A DNA stretch of 64,000 nucleotides from JBBRHQ01 sp963720735 (GTDB lineage: Bacteria > Actinomycetota > Thermoleophilia > Solirubrobacterales > 70-9). The stretch spans positions 372,001 through 436,000 of the forward strand of contig CAVRGL010000001.1 of assembly GCA_963720735.1 (NCBI GenBank), read 5' to 3'. Shown here in pieces: positions 16,323 to 23,828 of this stretch (position 1 is its first letter; each line of letters opens with the position of its first letter). Made by a program: the position numbers and the translations under genes. Below the pieces are notes generated by a model that was not told the origin of the DNA, ran no database searches, and saw only the letters and a list, made by a program, of their open reading frames with translations.

Positions 16323-17534
16323 TTAGATCTTGTGGCGCTGGAGGAGCTTCTTGCCGATCACCATCCGCTGGATCTCCGAGGTCCCCTCGCCGATCAGCAG
16401 CAGCGGGGCGTCGCGGTAGAGGCGCTCGATCTCGTACTCCTTCGAGTAGCCGTAGCCGCCGTGGATGCGGAAGCTCTCCTCGACGACCTCCTTGCCGTTC
16501 TCCGAGGCGAGCAGCTTCGCCATCCCGGCCTCGAGGTCGGAGCGCTCGCCGGCGTCCTTCATCCGGGCCGCCTTCAGGGTCATGAGGCGCGCCGCCTCGA
16601 CCTTGGTGGCCATGTCGGCGAGCTTGAACTGGATCGCCTGGTGCTGGGCGATCGGCTTGCCGAAGGTCTTTCGCTCCTGGCTGTAGCGAAGCGCCAACTC
16701 GAGCCCCCGCTGGGCGATCCCGACCCCGCGGGCGGCGACGTTGACCCGCCCCACCTCGAGCGCGTCCATCATCTGCACGAAGCCCTGGCCGATCCCGTCC
16801 TCGCCACCGAGGATGCGCTCCGGCGGGCAGCGGTAGCCGTCGTAGACCAGCTCGGTCGACTCGACCCCCTTGTAGCCCATCTTCTTGATCTTCGGCGGGA
16901 TCACGAGCCCTGCGTGATCGCCGCTGTTCTGTTCCGCCCAGGGCTCCTTCTCGGTGATGAAGCAGGTCATCCCCTTGTAGGGCGGCTCGGCCTTGGGGTC
17001 GGTCTTCATCAGCACGAAGACGACCCCGGACCCGAGCCCGTTGGTGACCCACATCTTCTGGCCGTTCAGCTCCCACTTGCCGTCGTCGCCGAGCTTCGCC
17101 GTCGACTTGATCCCCTGCACGTCGGAGCCGACCTCGGGCTCGGAGAGCGAGAAGGCGGCGCGGATCTCCCCGGTGGCCATCTTCGGCAGGAAATAGTCCT
17201 TCTGCTCCTCGGTCCCGAACTTGATCAGCAGGTAGGAGCCGATGAAATGGGTGTTGACCACCCCCGAGATCGAGATCCAGCCGCGCGAGAGCTCCTCGAC
17301 GATCATCGCGTAGGTGGTGAGGTCCAGGCCCATCCCCCCGTACTCCTCGGGGATCGTCACGCCGAACAGCCCCAGCTCCTTCATCTGCTCGACGATCGCC
17401 TCCGGGAACTCGTCGGCGTGGTCGAAGTGCTCCGCGTTGGGGATGATCTGCTCGTCGGCGAACTGGCGCACCATCTCGGTGATGTCTCGCTGGATCTCCG
17501 TCTTCTCGCTGTAGGCGTCGGTTGCTACGGCCAT
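16323..17534 (-). CDS. Acyl-CoA dehydrogenase, candidate methylsuccinyl-CoA dehydrogenase
   Basis: A 403-residue flavin dehydrogenase. EEYGGMGLDLTTYA, the FAD/substrate block AFSLSEPEVGSDVQGIKS and the C-terminal IHGGYGYSKEYEIERLYRDA, with the catalytic Glu/Gly region RDAPLLLIGEGTSEIQ, are all present. ATG 17534 is chosen because AGGAG lies 5 nt upstream; the frame continues open beyond it without a ribosome site. Its place among ethylmalonyl-CoA pathway genes suggests methylsuccinyl-CoA oxidation to mesaconyl-CoA. It is shorter than proteobacterial Mcd, so isobutyryl- or short-chain acyl-CoA remain possible. Confidence 0.87.
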   Translation of the reverse strand: MAVATDAYSEKTEIQRDITEMVRQFADEQIIPNAEHFDHADEFPEAIVEQMKELGLFGVTIPEEYGGMGLDLTTYAMIVEELSRGWISISGVVNTHFIGSYLLIKFGTEEQKDYFLPKMATGEIRAAFSLSEPEVGSDVQGIKSTAKLGDDGKWELNGQKMWVTNGLGSGVVFVLMKTDPKAEPPYKGMTCFITEKEPWAEQNSGDHAGLVIPPKIKKMGYKGVESTELVYDGYRCPPERILGGEDGIGQGFVQMMDALEVGRVNVAARGVGIAQRGLELALRYSQERKTFGKPIAQHQAIQFKLADMATKVEAARLMTLKAARMKDAGERSDLEAGMAKLLASENGKEVVEESFRIHGGYGYSKEYEIERLYRDAPLLLIGEGTSEIQRMVIGKKLLQRHKI

Positions 17535-17677
17535 TTCTCCTGTCCGTGAAGTCGTGTTGGGCGCGCTCCGGGACTTGGAATGGGAGGCGCGGAGTGAGCG
17601 CAAGGATACCTGCGGCGCTCGCACGGCACCGCGGGCCGGCTTCACGCCGACTTCGCGGCTCTAAAGGGCTCGAGTCC

Positions 17678-18187
17678 TCAGCGTGAGCGCGCCGGCTTGA
17701 GCGGAGCGGTGCGCAGGATCGCCGGCGCCTGCTCGAGCTGCCGCAGCCTGCGGACGATCCGATCGGCGCGCCGCCCGAAGCTCCGCAGGGTCTCCTCTTC
17801 GCGCTCGGCCTCGAAGGCACGGCGCCGGGTGGCCCGCTCCCTCGCCTCGATCTTGGCGAGCGCCAGCTCGACCCGCTCGGTCAGCTCCCCCAGCCGCGAC
17901 TCGGCGTCGGCGCCGGCCCTGGTCGCCCGCTGTTCAGCCTCGACCGCAACCTCGGCCGAGGCGCGGGCGACGTAGAGGATCTGCTGCATCCTCGCCTCCG
18001 ACTCGTTCCCCGCGACCAGCGCCCGCTGCTCGGCCTCAACCGCGACCTCGGCGGAAGCCTTCGCCAGGGTGATCGCCTCTTCGAGGCGTCCGTCTTCGGT
18101 GGGCCTGCCGTTCGAGGCGGTGTAGCTCTCACGGTCCTCGGGGAGCAGCCAGTCCTGGGTGCTGCCACGGTCGTCGGAGAACGCCAT
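17678..18187 (-). CDS. Coiled-coil protein with an internal duplication
   Basis: A 169-residue, highly charged, helical protein starting at ATG 18187. Two near-identical segments (AKASAEVAVEAEQRALVAG and ARASAEVAVEAEQRATRAG) lie about 34 residues apart, a tandem duplication inside a long coiled coil. The C-terminus is Arg-rich. There is no signal peptide and no family I recognise. It is divergent from the lyase gene with about 90 nt between. Confidence 0.62.
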   Translation of the reverse strand: MAFSDDRGSTQDWLLPEDRESYTASNGRPTEDGRLEEAITLAKASAEVAVEAEQRALVAGNESEARMQQILYVARASAEVAVEAEQRATRAGADAESRLGELTERVELALAKIEARERATRRRAFEAEREEETLRSFGRRADRIVRRLRQLEQAPAILRTAPLKPARSR

Positions 18188-18262
18188 CTCAGCGCGCAAT
18201 CTAGCGGCCGCTCCAGCGGCAAATCGCGGCTGCCCGGCGAATCGCCGCAACCGGCGCCCATG

Positions 18263-18268
18263 TAGATT
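18263..18268 (+). promoter_or_regulatory. -10 box of a probable leaderless promoter
   Basis: TAGATT ends 8 nt before the GTG start of the lyase gene at 18277, with no Shine-Dalgarno between them. Confidence 0.45.
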
Positions 18269-18276
18269 TCGCCGCT

Positions 18277-19332
18277 GTGAGAAACCCAAGGGACTTTCTC
18301 GCGCCGATGGCGATCGGCGCCCCGGAGCCGCTTACCGAGATTCCGGTCAGGCCGTCGCGGATGATCCATTTCCTCGACTTCTCCAACGAGAAGATGGTCG
18401 CCAAGGCTCCCGACATAGCCGCGCAGACGGACATCCTGCTGGGCAACCTCGAGGACGCGATCCCGGTTGACCGCAAGGAGGCGGCGCGAGCCGGACTGGT
18501 CAAGGCCGCGAAGGAGTCCGACCTCGGCCAGACCTCGCTCTGGAGCCGCGTCAACGCGCTCGAGAGCCCCTGGGTGCTCGACGACCTGACGACCCTGGTC
18601 ACCGAGATCGGCGAGGTGCTCGAGGTGGTGATGATCCCCAAGGTCGAGGGCGCCTGGGATATCCACTATGTCGACCGGCTGCTCGCCCAGCTCGAGGCGA
18701 AGGCGAAGCTGGAGCGACCGATCCTGATCCACGCGATCCTCGAGACCGCCCAGGGCGTGGTCAACCTGGAGGAGATCGCCGCCGCCAGCCCCCGCATGCA
18801 GGGAATGAGCTTCGGTCCTGCCGACCTCGCGGCGTCGAGGCGGATGAAGACCACCCGGGTCGGGGGCGGTCACCCGGGCTACCGAGTGATGGAGGATCCG
18901 GAGGACCCTGAGGAGCCGGGCGAGAACCGGGTCAGCGTCCAGCAGGACCTCTGGCACTACTCGATCGCCCGCATGGTCGACGCCTGTGCCGCGACCGGCA
19001 TCCTGCCCTTCTACGGGCCCTTCGGCGACATCAAGGACACGGCCGGATGCGAGACCCAGTTCCGGGCAGCGTTCCTGATGGGCTGCGTCGGCGCCTGGTC
19101 GCTGCACCCGGTTCAGATCGGGATCGCCAAGAAGGTGTTCAGCCCCCCGCCGGAGGAGGTGCGCTTCGCCCGCAAGGTGCTGGAGGCGATCCCGGACGGC
19201 CGCGGCGTCCACATGATCGACGGCAAGATGCAGGACGACGCGACCTGGAAGCAGTGCAAGGTGATGGTCGAGCTGGCCGACATGCTGGCCGAGAAGGACC
19301 CCGAGCTGGCCGAGGCCTACGGGGGGAGCTAG
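18277..19332 (+). CDS. mcl: CitE-type L-malyl-CoA/beta-methylmalyl-CoA lyase
   Basis: A 351-residue HpcH/HpaI-CitE family TIM barrel. It has the acidic metal-binding LGNLEDAIPVDRKEAAR, VMIPKVEGAWDI, the Glu of ILETAQGVVNLEEIA, and SFGPADLAASRRMKT. Length and motifs match Mcl1-type lyases, which cleave methylmalyl-CoA to glyoxylate and propionyl-CoA and condense or cleave malyl-CoA. It is the final lyase of the ethylmalonyl-CoA pathway whose earlier enzymes are encoded upstream. The GTG start appears leaderless. Confidence 0.88.
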   Translation: MRNPRDFLAPMAIGAPEPLTEIPVRPSRMIHFLDFSNEKMVAKAPDIAAQTDILLGNLEDAIPVDRKEAARAGLVKAAKESDLGQTSLWSRVNALESPWVLDDLTTLVTEIGEVLEVVMIPKVEGAWDIHYVDRLLAQLEAKAKLERPILIHAILETAQGVVNLEEIAAASPRMQGMSFGPADLAASRRMKTTRVGGGHPGYRVMEDPEDPEEPGENRVSVQQDLWHYSIARMVDACAATGILPFYGPFGDIKDTAGCETQFRAAFLMGCVGAWSLHPVQIGIAKKVFSPPPEEVRFARKVLEAIPDGRGVHMIDGKMQDDATWKQCKVMVELADMLAEKDPELAEAYGGS

Positions 19333-19351
19333 TTGACCAATGCGCTGGACT

Positions 19352-20554
19352 TCAACGGGCCCTTCGCAGCACCCGAAATCGGAACCGTGATGGCGGCCCC
19401 GTCAGGCCGCCCTTGCGCGCCCTGACGAGGAAGGTGTGGCGGCCGACGCCCACTCGGTAGCTGCGTGGTGAGCCGCAGGGGGAGAACCTCCTCGTGTCGA
19501 TCCGACACTCGAAACGGGCGCCTGCCGGCTTCGATCGGAAGGTGAAGGACACCTTCAGCCGCAGCTTGCGCGTCCTCACATGCCTGGGTGGATGCCGCCT
19601 GATCTTCGCGCGCGGTGGCGTCGCCCCCGCGGGGGCAGTGACGCGATCGATGAACGTCATGATCGCGGCCGTCTCCCCGGTGGGATCGCCGGGGGCGCCA
19701 ACGGCGTCGTTGATCCCCTCGTGGTCGAGCGGGACCTGGAGCACCGAGGTGGCCGGATCCTGCCCGAGGCTGGTCGCCATCGCCCGGTTGTTGGCGCCGC
19801 TCTTCGCTCGCTGCTGGGTGACCAGCAGGAACGGAGGGTCCTCGGGCCCGGCGTAGCGGATCGGCGAGCCCCTCCTCCACGCGTCGCTCACCGCGTTCTC
19901 CGCGGGGGTGCCGAAGGCGTTGTAGTAGAGGGCGGCATTGGGCGAGGAGGCGCGGGCGACTATGTCGAAACCTGCGGTGTCGAGCGAGATGACACCGCGA
20001 ATCCGCGCCGGGGGCACGGCGTAGGACTGGACGTAGGTCGGGTCGGTCCCCAACAGGGAGACGAGCTGGGCGCCGGCTGAGTGCCCGCTCAGCACCATGC
20101 GGGTCGGATCGCCTCCGTAGGCGGCGACGTTGCGGTTGAGCCAGCCGACCGCCTCACCGACGTCGTGGGGGTGGTCGGGGAACAGGACGCGATCGGGGTC
20201 GGTGAGGTCGATCGGATCGGGTGAGAGGCGGTAATTGAGGCTGGCGAACAGGTAGCCCGCGCCGGTGAACAGGTTGGCCTTGGCGAGGATCTGGTTGCCC
20301 TTGTCTCCCCGGAGCCAGCCGCCTCCGTGCACGTAGACGACGAGCGGACGCCGGTCACCCGGGCTGAGCCCGGAGGGAACGTAGAGATCGAGGCTGTTCA
20401 GAGTGGGGGGCGAAACCGGGGAGTCGAGGTCATAGCTGACGGTGTGCTTGGTGTAGGCGGCGGCCGCGGCGCCCGGGGCGAGCGCCGAAGCGCAGGCGAT
20501 CAGCCCGCCGATCGCCAAGCATCGCCCTGCGCAGGTCCGGAGGCCGAGGCCCAT
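19352..20554 (-). CDS. Secreted alpha/beta-hydrolase (esterase/lipase) with C-terminal beta-domain
   Basis: About 400 residues starting at ATG 20554. A signal peptide (ending near APGAAAAA) precedes a hormone-sensitive-lipase-like hydrolase. The oxyanion-hole motif is VYVHGGGW, the nucleophile is Ser in SGHSAGAQ, Asp lies in the following strand region and His in DHEGIND. After about residue 325 a basic linker leads to a small beta domain (FTFRSKPAGARFECRID, SPRSYRVGVGRHTFLVRAR). Such Cys-containing beta domains are common tails of exported proteins in Thermoleophilia. It converges on the lyase gene. Confidence 0.85.
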   Translation of the reverse strand: MGLGLRTCAGRCLAIGGLIACASALAPGAAAAAYTKHTVSYDLDSPVSPPTLNSLDLYVPSGLSPGDRRPLVVYVHGGGWLRGDKGNQILAKANLFTGAGYLFASLNYRLSPDPIDLTDPDRVLFPDHPHDVGEAVGWLNRNVAAYGGDPTRMVLSGHSAGAQLVSLLGTDPTYVQSYAVPPARIRGVISLDTAGFDIVARASSPNAALYYNAFGTPAENAVSDAWRRGSPIRYAGPEDPPFLLVTQQRAKSGANNRAMATSLGQDPATSVLQVPLDHEGINDAVGAPGDPTGETAAIMTFIDRVTAPAGATPPRAKIRRHPPRHVRTRKLRLKVSFTFRSKPAGARFECRIDTRRFSPCGSPRSYRVGVGRHTFLVRARKGGLTGPPSRFRFRVLRRAR

Positions 20555-20594
20555 GCGCTGAAGGATGTTCCGGGGTAACCGCGATTCGCAAGCC

Positions 20595-20629
20595 CCCCCA
20601 GGGGTTTCCTCGAAATCTAGCCCTGGGGG
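20595..20629 (-). terminator. Hairpin downstream of trpB2
   Basis: CCCCCAGGG and CCCTGGGGG pair across a 17-nt loop in the gap between the trpB2 stop and the esterase start. No T-tract is visible, so termination efficiency is uncertain. Confidence 0.45.
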
Positions 20630-20721
20630 TGCACCCCGGTTTCCCATCCGCCGAATGGGCAAAACGGGGGATATGCCGCCGGGAACGCCCGCTCGGCGCC
20701 GGGGTCCGCCCCTCGGGTGTC

Positions 20722-22086
20722 TCAGGCGATCGCCGGCGCGTCCGGGAGCCGCTCGAGCGCCGCCTCCATCTCGACCTCGGAGAACTCGAGGTCCTCGAGC
20801 TCCCCGGCGAGGTAGGCGCTGTAGGCGGCCATGTCGAAATGGCCGTGGCCGCAGACGTTGACCAGGATCACCCGCTCCTCCCCCGCCTGCTTCGCCGCCT
20901 CCGCCTCCTCGAAGGCGGCCCGGATCGCGTGAGCGGGCTCGGGGGCGGGAATGATCCCCTCGCAACCGGCGAAGCGAATCGCGGCCTCGAAGGCCGCGTT
21001 CTGGGGGATCGCCGTGGCCTCGACCAGCCCGGCCTTGACCAGGGCGCAGAGGCTCGGCGCATCGCCGTGATAGCGAAGCCCGCCGGCGTGCACGGGCGGG
21101 GGCACGAAGTCGTGGCCCAGCGTGTACATCGGCATCAGCGGGGTCATCCCCACCGTGTCACCGAAGTCGTAGGCGTAGACGCCCCGGGTCAGGGTCGGGC
21201 AGGCGGCGGGCTCGGCGGCGACAAACCGGGTCTGCTTTCCCTCGCGGAGGTTGGCGCGGATGAACGGATAGGCGACGCCGGCGAAGTTGGATCCGCCTCC
21301 GACGCAGCCGACCACGACGTCGGGGTACTCCCCGGCCATCTCCATCGCGGCGATCGCCTCGGTACCGATCACCGTCTGATGAAGGCAGACGTGGTTCAGC
21401 ACCGAGCCGAGCGAGTAGTTGGTGTCCTCGCTGCCGGCCGCGACCTCGACCGCCTCGGATATCGCGATGCCGAGGCTGCCCGTGGTGTGCTCGGCCTGGG
21501 AGCGGCCGGCCTCGGTCTCCTCGGACGGGCTGCGATGTACGGTCCCTCCCCAGGTCTCGATCATCGCCCGGCGGTAGGGCTTCTGGTCATACGAGACGCC
21601 GACCATGAACACCTCGCACTGCATCCCGAACAGCCGGCAGGCGAGCGCCAGCGCCGAGCCCCACTGGCCGGCGCCCGTCTCGGTGGCGAGCTTGCGGATG
21701 CCGGCCTCGCGATTGAAGTAGGCCTGCGGCACCGCGGTATTTGGCTTGTGCGAGCCCGCCGGTGAGACCCCCTCGTACTTGAAGTAGATATGGGCCGGGG
21801 TATCGATCTCCCGCTCCAGGCGCCTGGCGCGGATCAGCGGGGTCGGCCGCCAGAGCTTGTAGACCTCGCGCACCTCCTCCGGGATCTCGATCTCGGGCTC
21901 GATCGATACCTCCTGCTCGATCAGCCCCATCGGGAAGATCGGGGTGAGGTCAGGCGGCCCGGCCGGCTCCCCTGTCTCGGGGTTGAGCGGCGGCAGGGGC
22001 TCACCCGGGAGATCGGGCAGCAGGTTGACCCAGGCGGTGGGGATCTCGGACTCGGCCAGCTGGTACTTCGTCATCTCCTCGCTCAT
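20722..22086 (-). CDS. trpB: TrpB2-type tryptophan synthase beta chain
   Basis: A 454-residue PLP enzyme of the long TrpB2 group. The PLP lysine is in GSHKPNTA (K114). TETGAGQWGSALA, the phosphate-binding GCVGGGSNF and the C-terminal NVCGHGHFD follow. The extra N-terminal region (about 1-75) is typical of TrpB2, which condenses indole with serine and often occurs without TrpA, as here. The ribosome site AGGAG at 22093-22097 is immediately next to the IS110 element end, so the native promoter has been displaced and expression may now depend on the element. Confidence 0.9.
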   Translation of the reverse strand: MSEEMTKYQLAESEIPTAWVNLLPDLPGEPLPPLNPETGEPAGPPDLTPIFPMGLIEQEVSIEPEIEIPEEVREVYKLWRPTPLIRARRLEREIDTPAHIYFKYEGVSPAGSHKPNTAVPQAYFNREAGIRKLATETGAGQWGSALALACRLFGMQCEVFMVGVSYDQKPYRRAMIETWGGTVHRSPSEETEAGRSQAEHTTGSLGIAISEAVEVAAGSEDTNYSLGSVLNHVCLHQTVIGTEAIAAMEMAGEYPDVVVGCVGGGSNFAGVAYPFIRANLREGKQTRFVAAEPAACPTLTRGVYAYDFGDTVGMTPLMPMYTLGHDFVPPPVHAGGLRYHGDAPSLCALVKAGLVEATAIPQNAAFEAAIRFAGCEGIIPAPEPAHAIRAAFEEAEAAKQAGEERVILVNVCGHGHFDMAAYSAYLAGELEDLEFSEVEMEAALERLPDAPAIA

Positions 22087-22098
22087 GAGTTGCTCCTA

Positions 22099-23500
22099 TG
22101 TCAAGCCGCCGCCGCAAATTGCGGGGTCAGCTGATCTCTCTCTGGGTCGACGGTATTGATGGATCTCTCCCTCTCAGAATCAATCAGAACCTTCCAGACT
22201 CGGCGTGCCAGATGGCGCTTCAGGCAGCGAAGCGCCTCCATCCTGGACTTGCCCTCGGCCTGCTTTTTGGCCAGGAACTCGCGGGCGGGGGGATGCACCC
22301 GTCCCTGGGTGACGGCGATCCGGTGAAGGGCGCAGTTGAGCTGGCGGTTGCCGCCGCGGTCGAGGCGGTGGCGGTGGCGGATCCCCGAGGAGGCGGGGAT
22401 CGGAGCCACCCCGGCGAGGCGGGCGAGCTTCGCGTCTGAAGAGAAGCGAGCGACGCCGGCGGTCTCGGCCACCAGCTTGGCGGCGCTGAGAGCTCCGCAA
22501 CCGGGCAGCTCGAGCAGCTCGGGGGCGCGGGCCTTGACCAGGGCGCTGATCTCGCGCTCGAGCTCTGTGGCGCGGCGGGTCCGCTCGCGGATCGCCCGAA
22601 CCAGCTCTCGGGCTATGCGGACCCGCGCACTCTGCTCAGCTCGTGAGAGCTTGCGGGCGACGCGCTCGAGCCAGACGAGGCGGTCGAGGCAGCCGGCGGG
22701 CGGCTCGAGCTCGGGCCAGAGGTCGTGCAGGTGCCAGCGCAGGCGCTGCTGGTCCTCCGAGCGCGAGCGGATGAGGTCCTCGCGATGGTCGCAGAGGAGC
22801 TTCAGCTCAAGCGCTGCCTGGTCGAGGTGGGCGGCGGGCAGCGTCGAGGGGTCCTGCTCGATCGCTGCCCTGGCGATCGCGATCGCGTCGATCTGATCGG
22901 ACTTGCCGCGGCTGCGCTCGGCGCGGCGGCTCTCGCCCATCAGCTTCGGCGGGACGCGGACGACGCGCTCGCCACGGTCGATCAGGAAGCGCTCAAAGGA
23001 GCCCGAGACGTGGCGGCAGTCCTCCAGCGCCCAGATCCGCTCGCAGTCAAGCGAGCGGCCCCAATCGAGCAGCTCGCGAAAGCCAGGTTTCCGGGCCGCC
23101 GCGGTGAGCCCGCCCGAAAGCTCGCCGGTCCCGCTCTTTGCGGCGGCGCAGGTGTGGGTCTGCTTGTGGGTGTCCGTGCCGATCACGATCATCTGCATCG
23201 GTCCTTTCGTTTGATCTGTTGCCAACGGACGGACCGCTGGCCGACAGACCTCACTGGGGGCGATGCCACGCTCCTATCAAGTCAGGCCGGCGATCCTCGG
23301 GCGGCGGCGAGCGACACAACGCATGGAAGTCAGACCTTTGGGTCGACACCGAGCCTAGGAGTCAGCTCGTCGCCAGCCCGAGAACCAACCGTCACGGTCG
23401 GACGTCGCCGCCGGCCTTGGTTGCCGACGATGACAGTGAGCCGAGTCTAATCCGCCCCGGCCGGGCTCGCGAGCGGTCCGGGCCACACCAGGCCACCGTC
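22099..23500 (-). mobile_element. IS110-family insertion sequence; right boundary approximate
   Basis: The transposase gene is flanked by about 10 nt or less at the trpB2 side and by up to 285 nt of non-coding sequence on the other side before the next gene. IS110 elements have no inverted repeats or usual target duplication, and the IS110 subgroup carries its long non-coding end upstream of the transposase. At the short end, TTGACA (22104-22099, minus) overlaps the transposase stop. On circularisation this would act as a -35 box reading into the other end. The outer boundary at the long end was not located. Confidence 0.72.
22101..23198 (-). CDS. IS110-family DEDD transposase
   Basis: A 365-residue protein starting at ATG 23198, preceded by AAAGGA. 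The N-terminal RuvC-like domain shows the Asp of VIGTDTHK, the Glu of WALEDC and the Asp pair of KSDQIDAIAIA. The central part is a coiled coil. The C-terminal Tnp domain has LPGCGALSAAKLVAE and the nucleophile region PIPASSGIRHRHR, with Ser. This is the full IS110 layout, so the enzyme should be active. The TGA stop is embedded in the terminal TTGACA. Confidence 0.93.
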   Translation of the reverse strand: MQMIVIGTDTHKQTHTCAAAKSGTGELSGGLTAAARKPGFRELLDWGRSLDCERIWALEDCRHVSGSFERFLIDRGERVVRVPPKLMGESRRAERSRGKSDQIDAIAIARAAIEQDPSTLPAAHLDQAALELKLLCDHREDLIRSRSEDQQRLRWHLHDLWPELEPPAGCLDRLVWLERVARKLSRAEQSARVRIARELVRAIRERTRRATELEREISALVKARAPELLELPGCGALSAAKLVAETAGVARFSSDAKLARLAGVAPIPASSGIRHRHRLDRGGNRQLNCALHRIAVTQGRVHPPAREFLAKKQAEGKSRMEALRCLKRHLARRVWKVLIDSERERSINTVDPERDQLTPQFAAAA

Positions 23501-23510
23501 GTCTCTCCGG
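23226..23510 (-). ncRNA. Candidate IS110 bridge RNA region (non-coding end)
   Basis: A 285-nt stretch without a gene upstream of the IS110 transposase, where IS110 elements encode the bridge RNA that pairs with target and donor DNA. On the minus strand I see AACCAA...TTGGTT arms about 30 nt apart and a small GAGC...GCTC hairpin whose loop holds ACTCCTAG. TTGATAGGAG lies close to the transposase and resembles the element terminus TTGACATAGGAG. The fold and guides are my inference; ends are not defined. Confidence 0.4.
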
Positions 23511-23828
23511 TCAGCGCTCGGGGGCTTCGGTCAGGTCGTCGTCCGCGACCTGGAGGTAGAAGGCGCGGGTCATCTCGGGCTCAATCACCTCCGCGATGCG
23601 ATCGTGGCGCACCGCCTCCTGGGGGCCGACCCTGGAGAGAAAGGCTTCCACACCGCCGGGCTCCATCTCGCTGAACCCGATCGTGACGATCTCCCGCGGG
23701 TCGTCGAGCCCCTCCCCGCTGATCACCCGGGTTGGGATCCCGAACCCCTTGTCGGGAAGCCAGGCCTCGCGGAAATCCTCATACGTCTTGCCCTCACGCA
23801 GGCGCCGCATGAGGATCGAGATGATCAC
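23511..23828 (-). CDS. Small protein, possible dimeric alpha/beta-barrel domain
   Basis: A 105-residue protein whose ATG overlaps the PEP carboxykinase stop by 4 nt, so the two are translationally coupled. MIISILMRRLREGKTYEDFR, then VISGEGLDDPREIVTIGFSE, looks like the strand-helix-strand unit of ABM/EthD-like barrels, but no family is certain. Coupling to pckG suggests a role in or after gluconeogenesis, which I cannot specify. Confidence 0.65.
   Translation of the reverse strand: MIISILMRRLREGKTYEDFREAWLPDKGFGIPTRVISGEGLDDPREIVTIGFSEMEPGGVEAFLSRVGPQEAVRHDRIAEVIEPEMTRAFYLQVADDDLTEAPER

Noticed and set aside
17881..19212. A 443-codon minus-strand open frame opposite the CitE-type lyase
   Set aside because: The lyase has family motifs throughout; the antisense frame shows none.
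22092..23277. GCTCCTAT present at 22092-22099 and 23270-23277, read as an 8-bp IS target duplication
   Set aside because: IS110 elements rarely make such duplications, and this boundary would leave too little non-coding DNA upstream of the transposase. The match may reflect guide similarity or chance.
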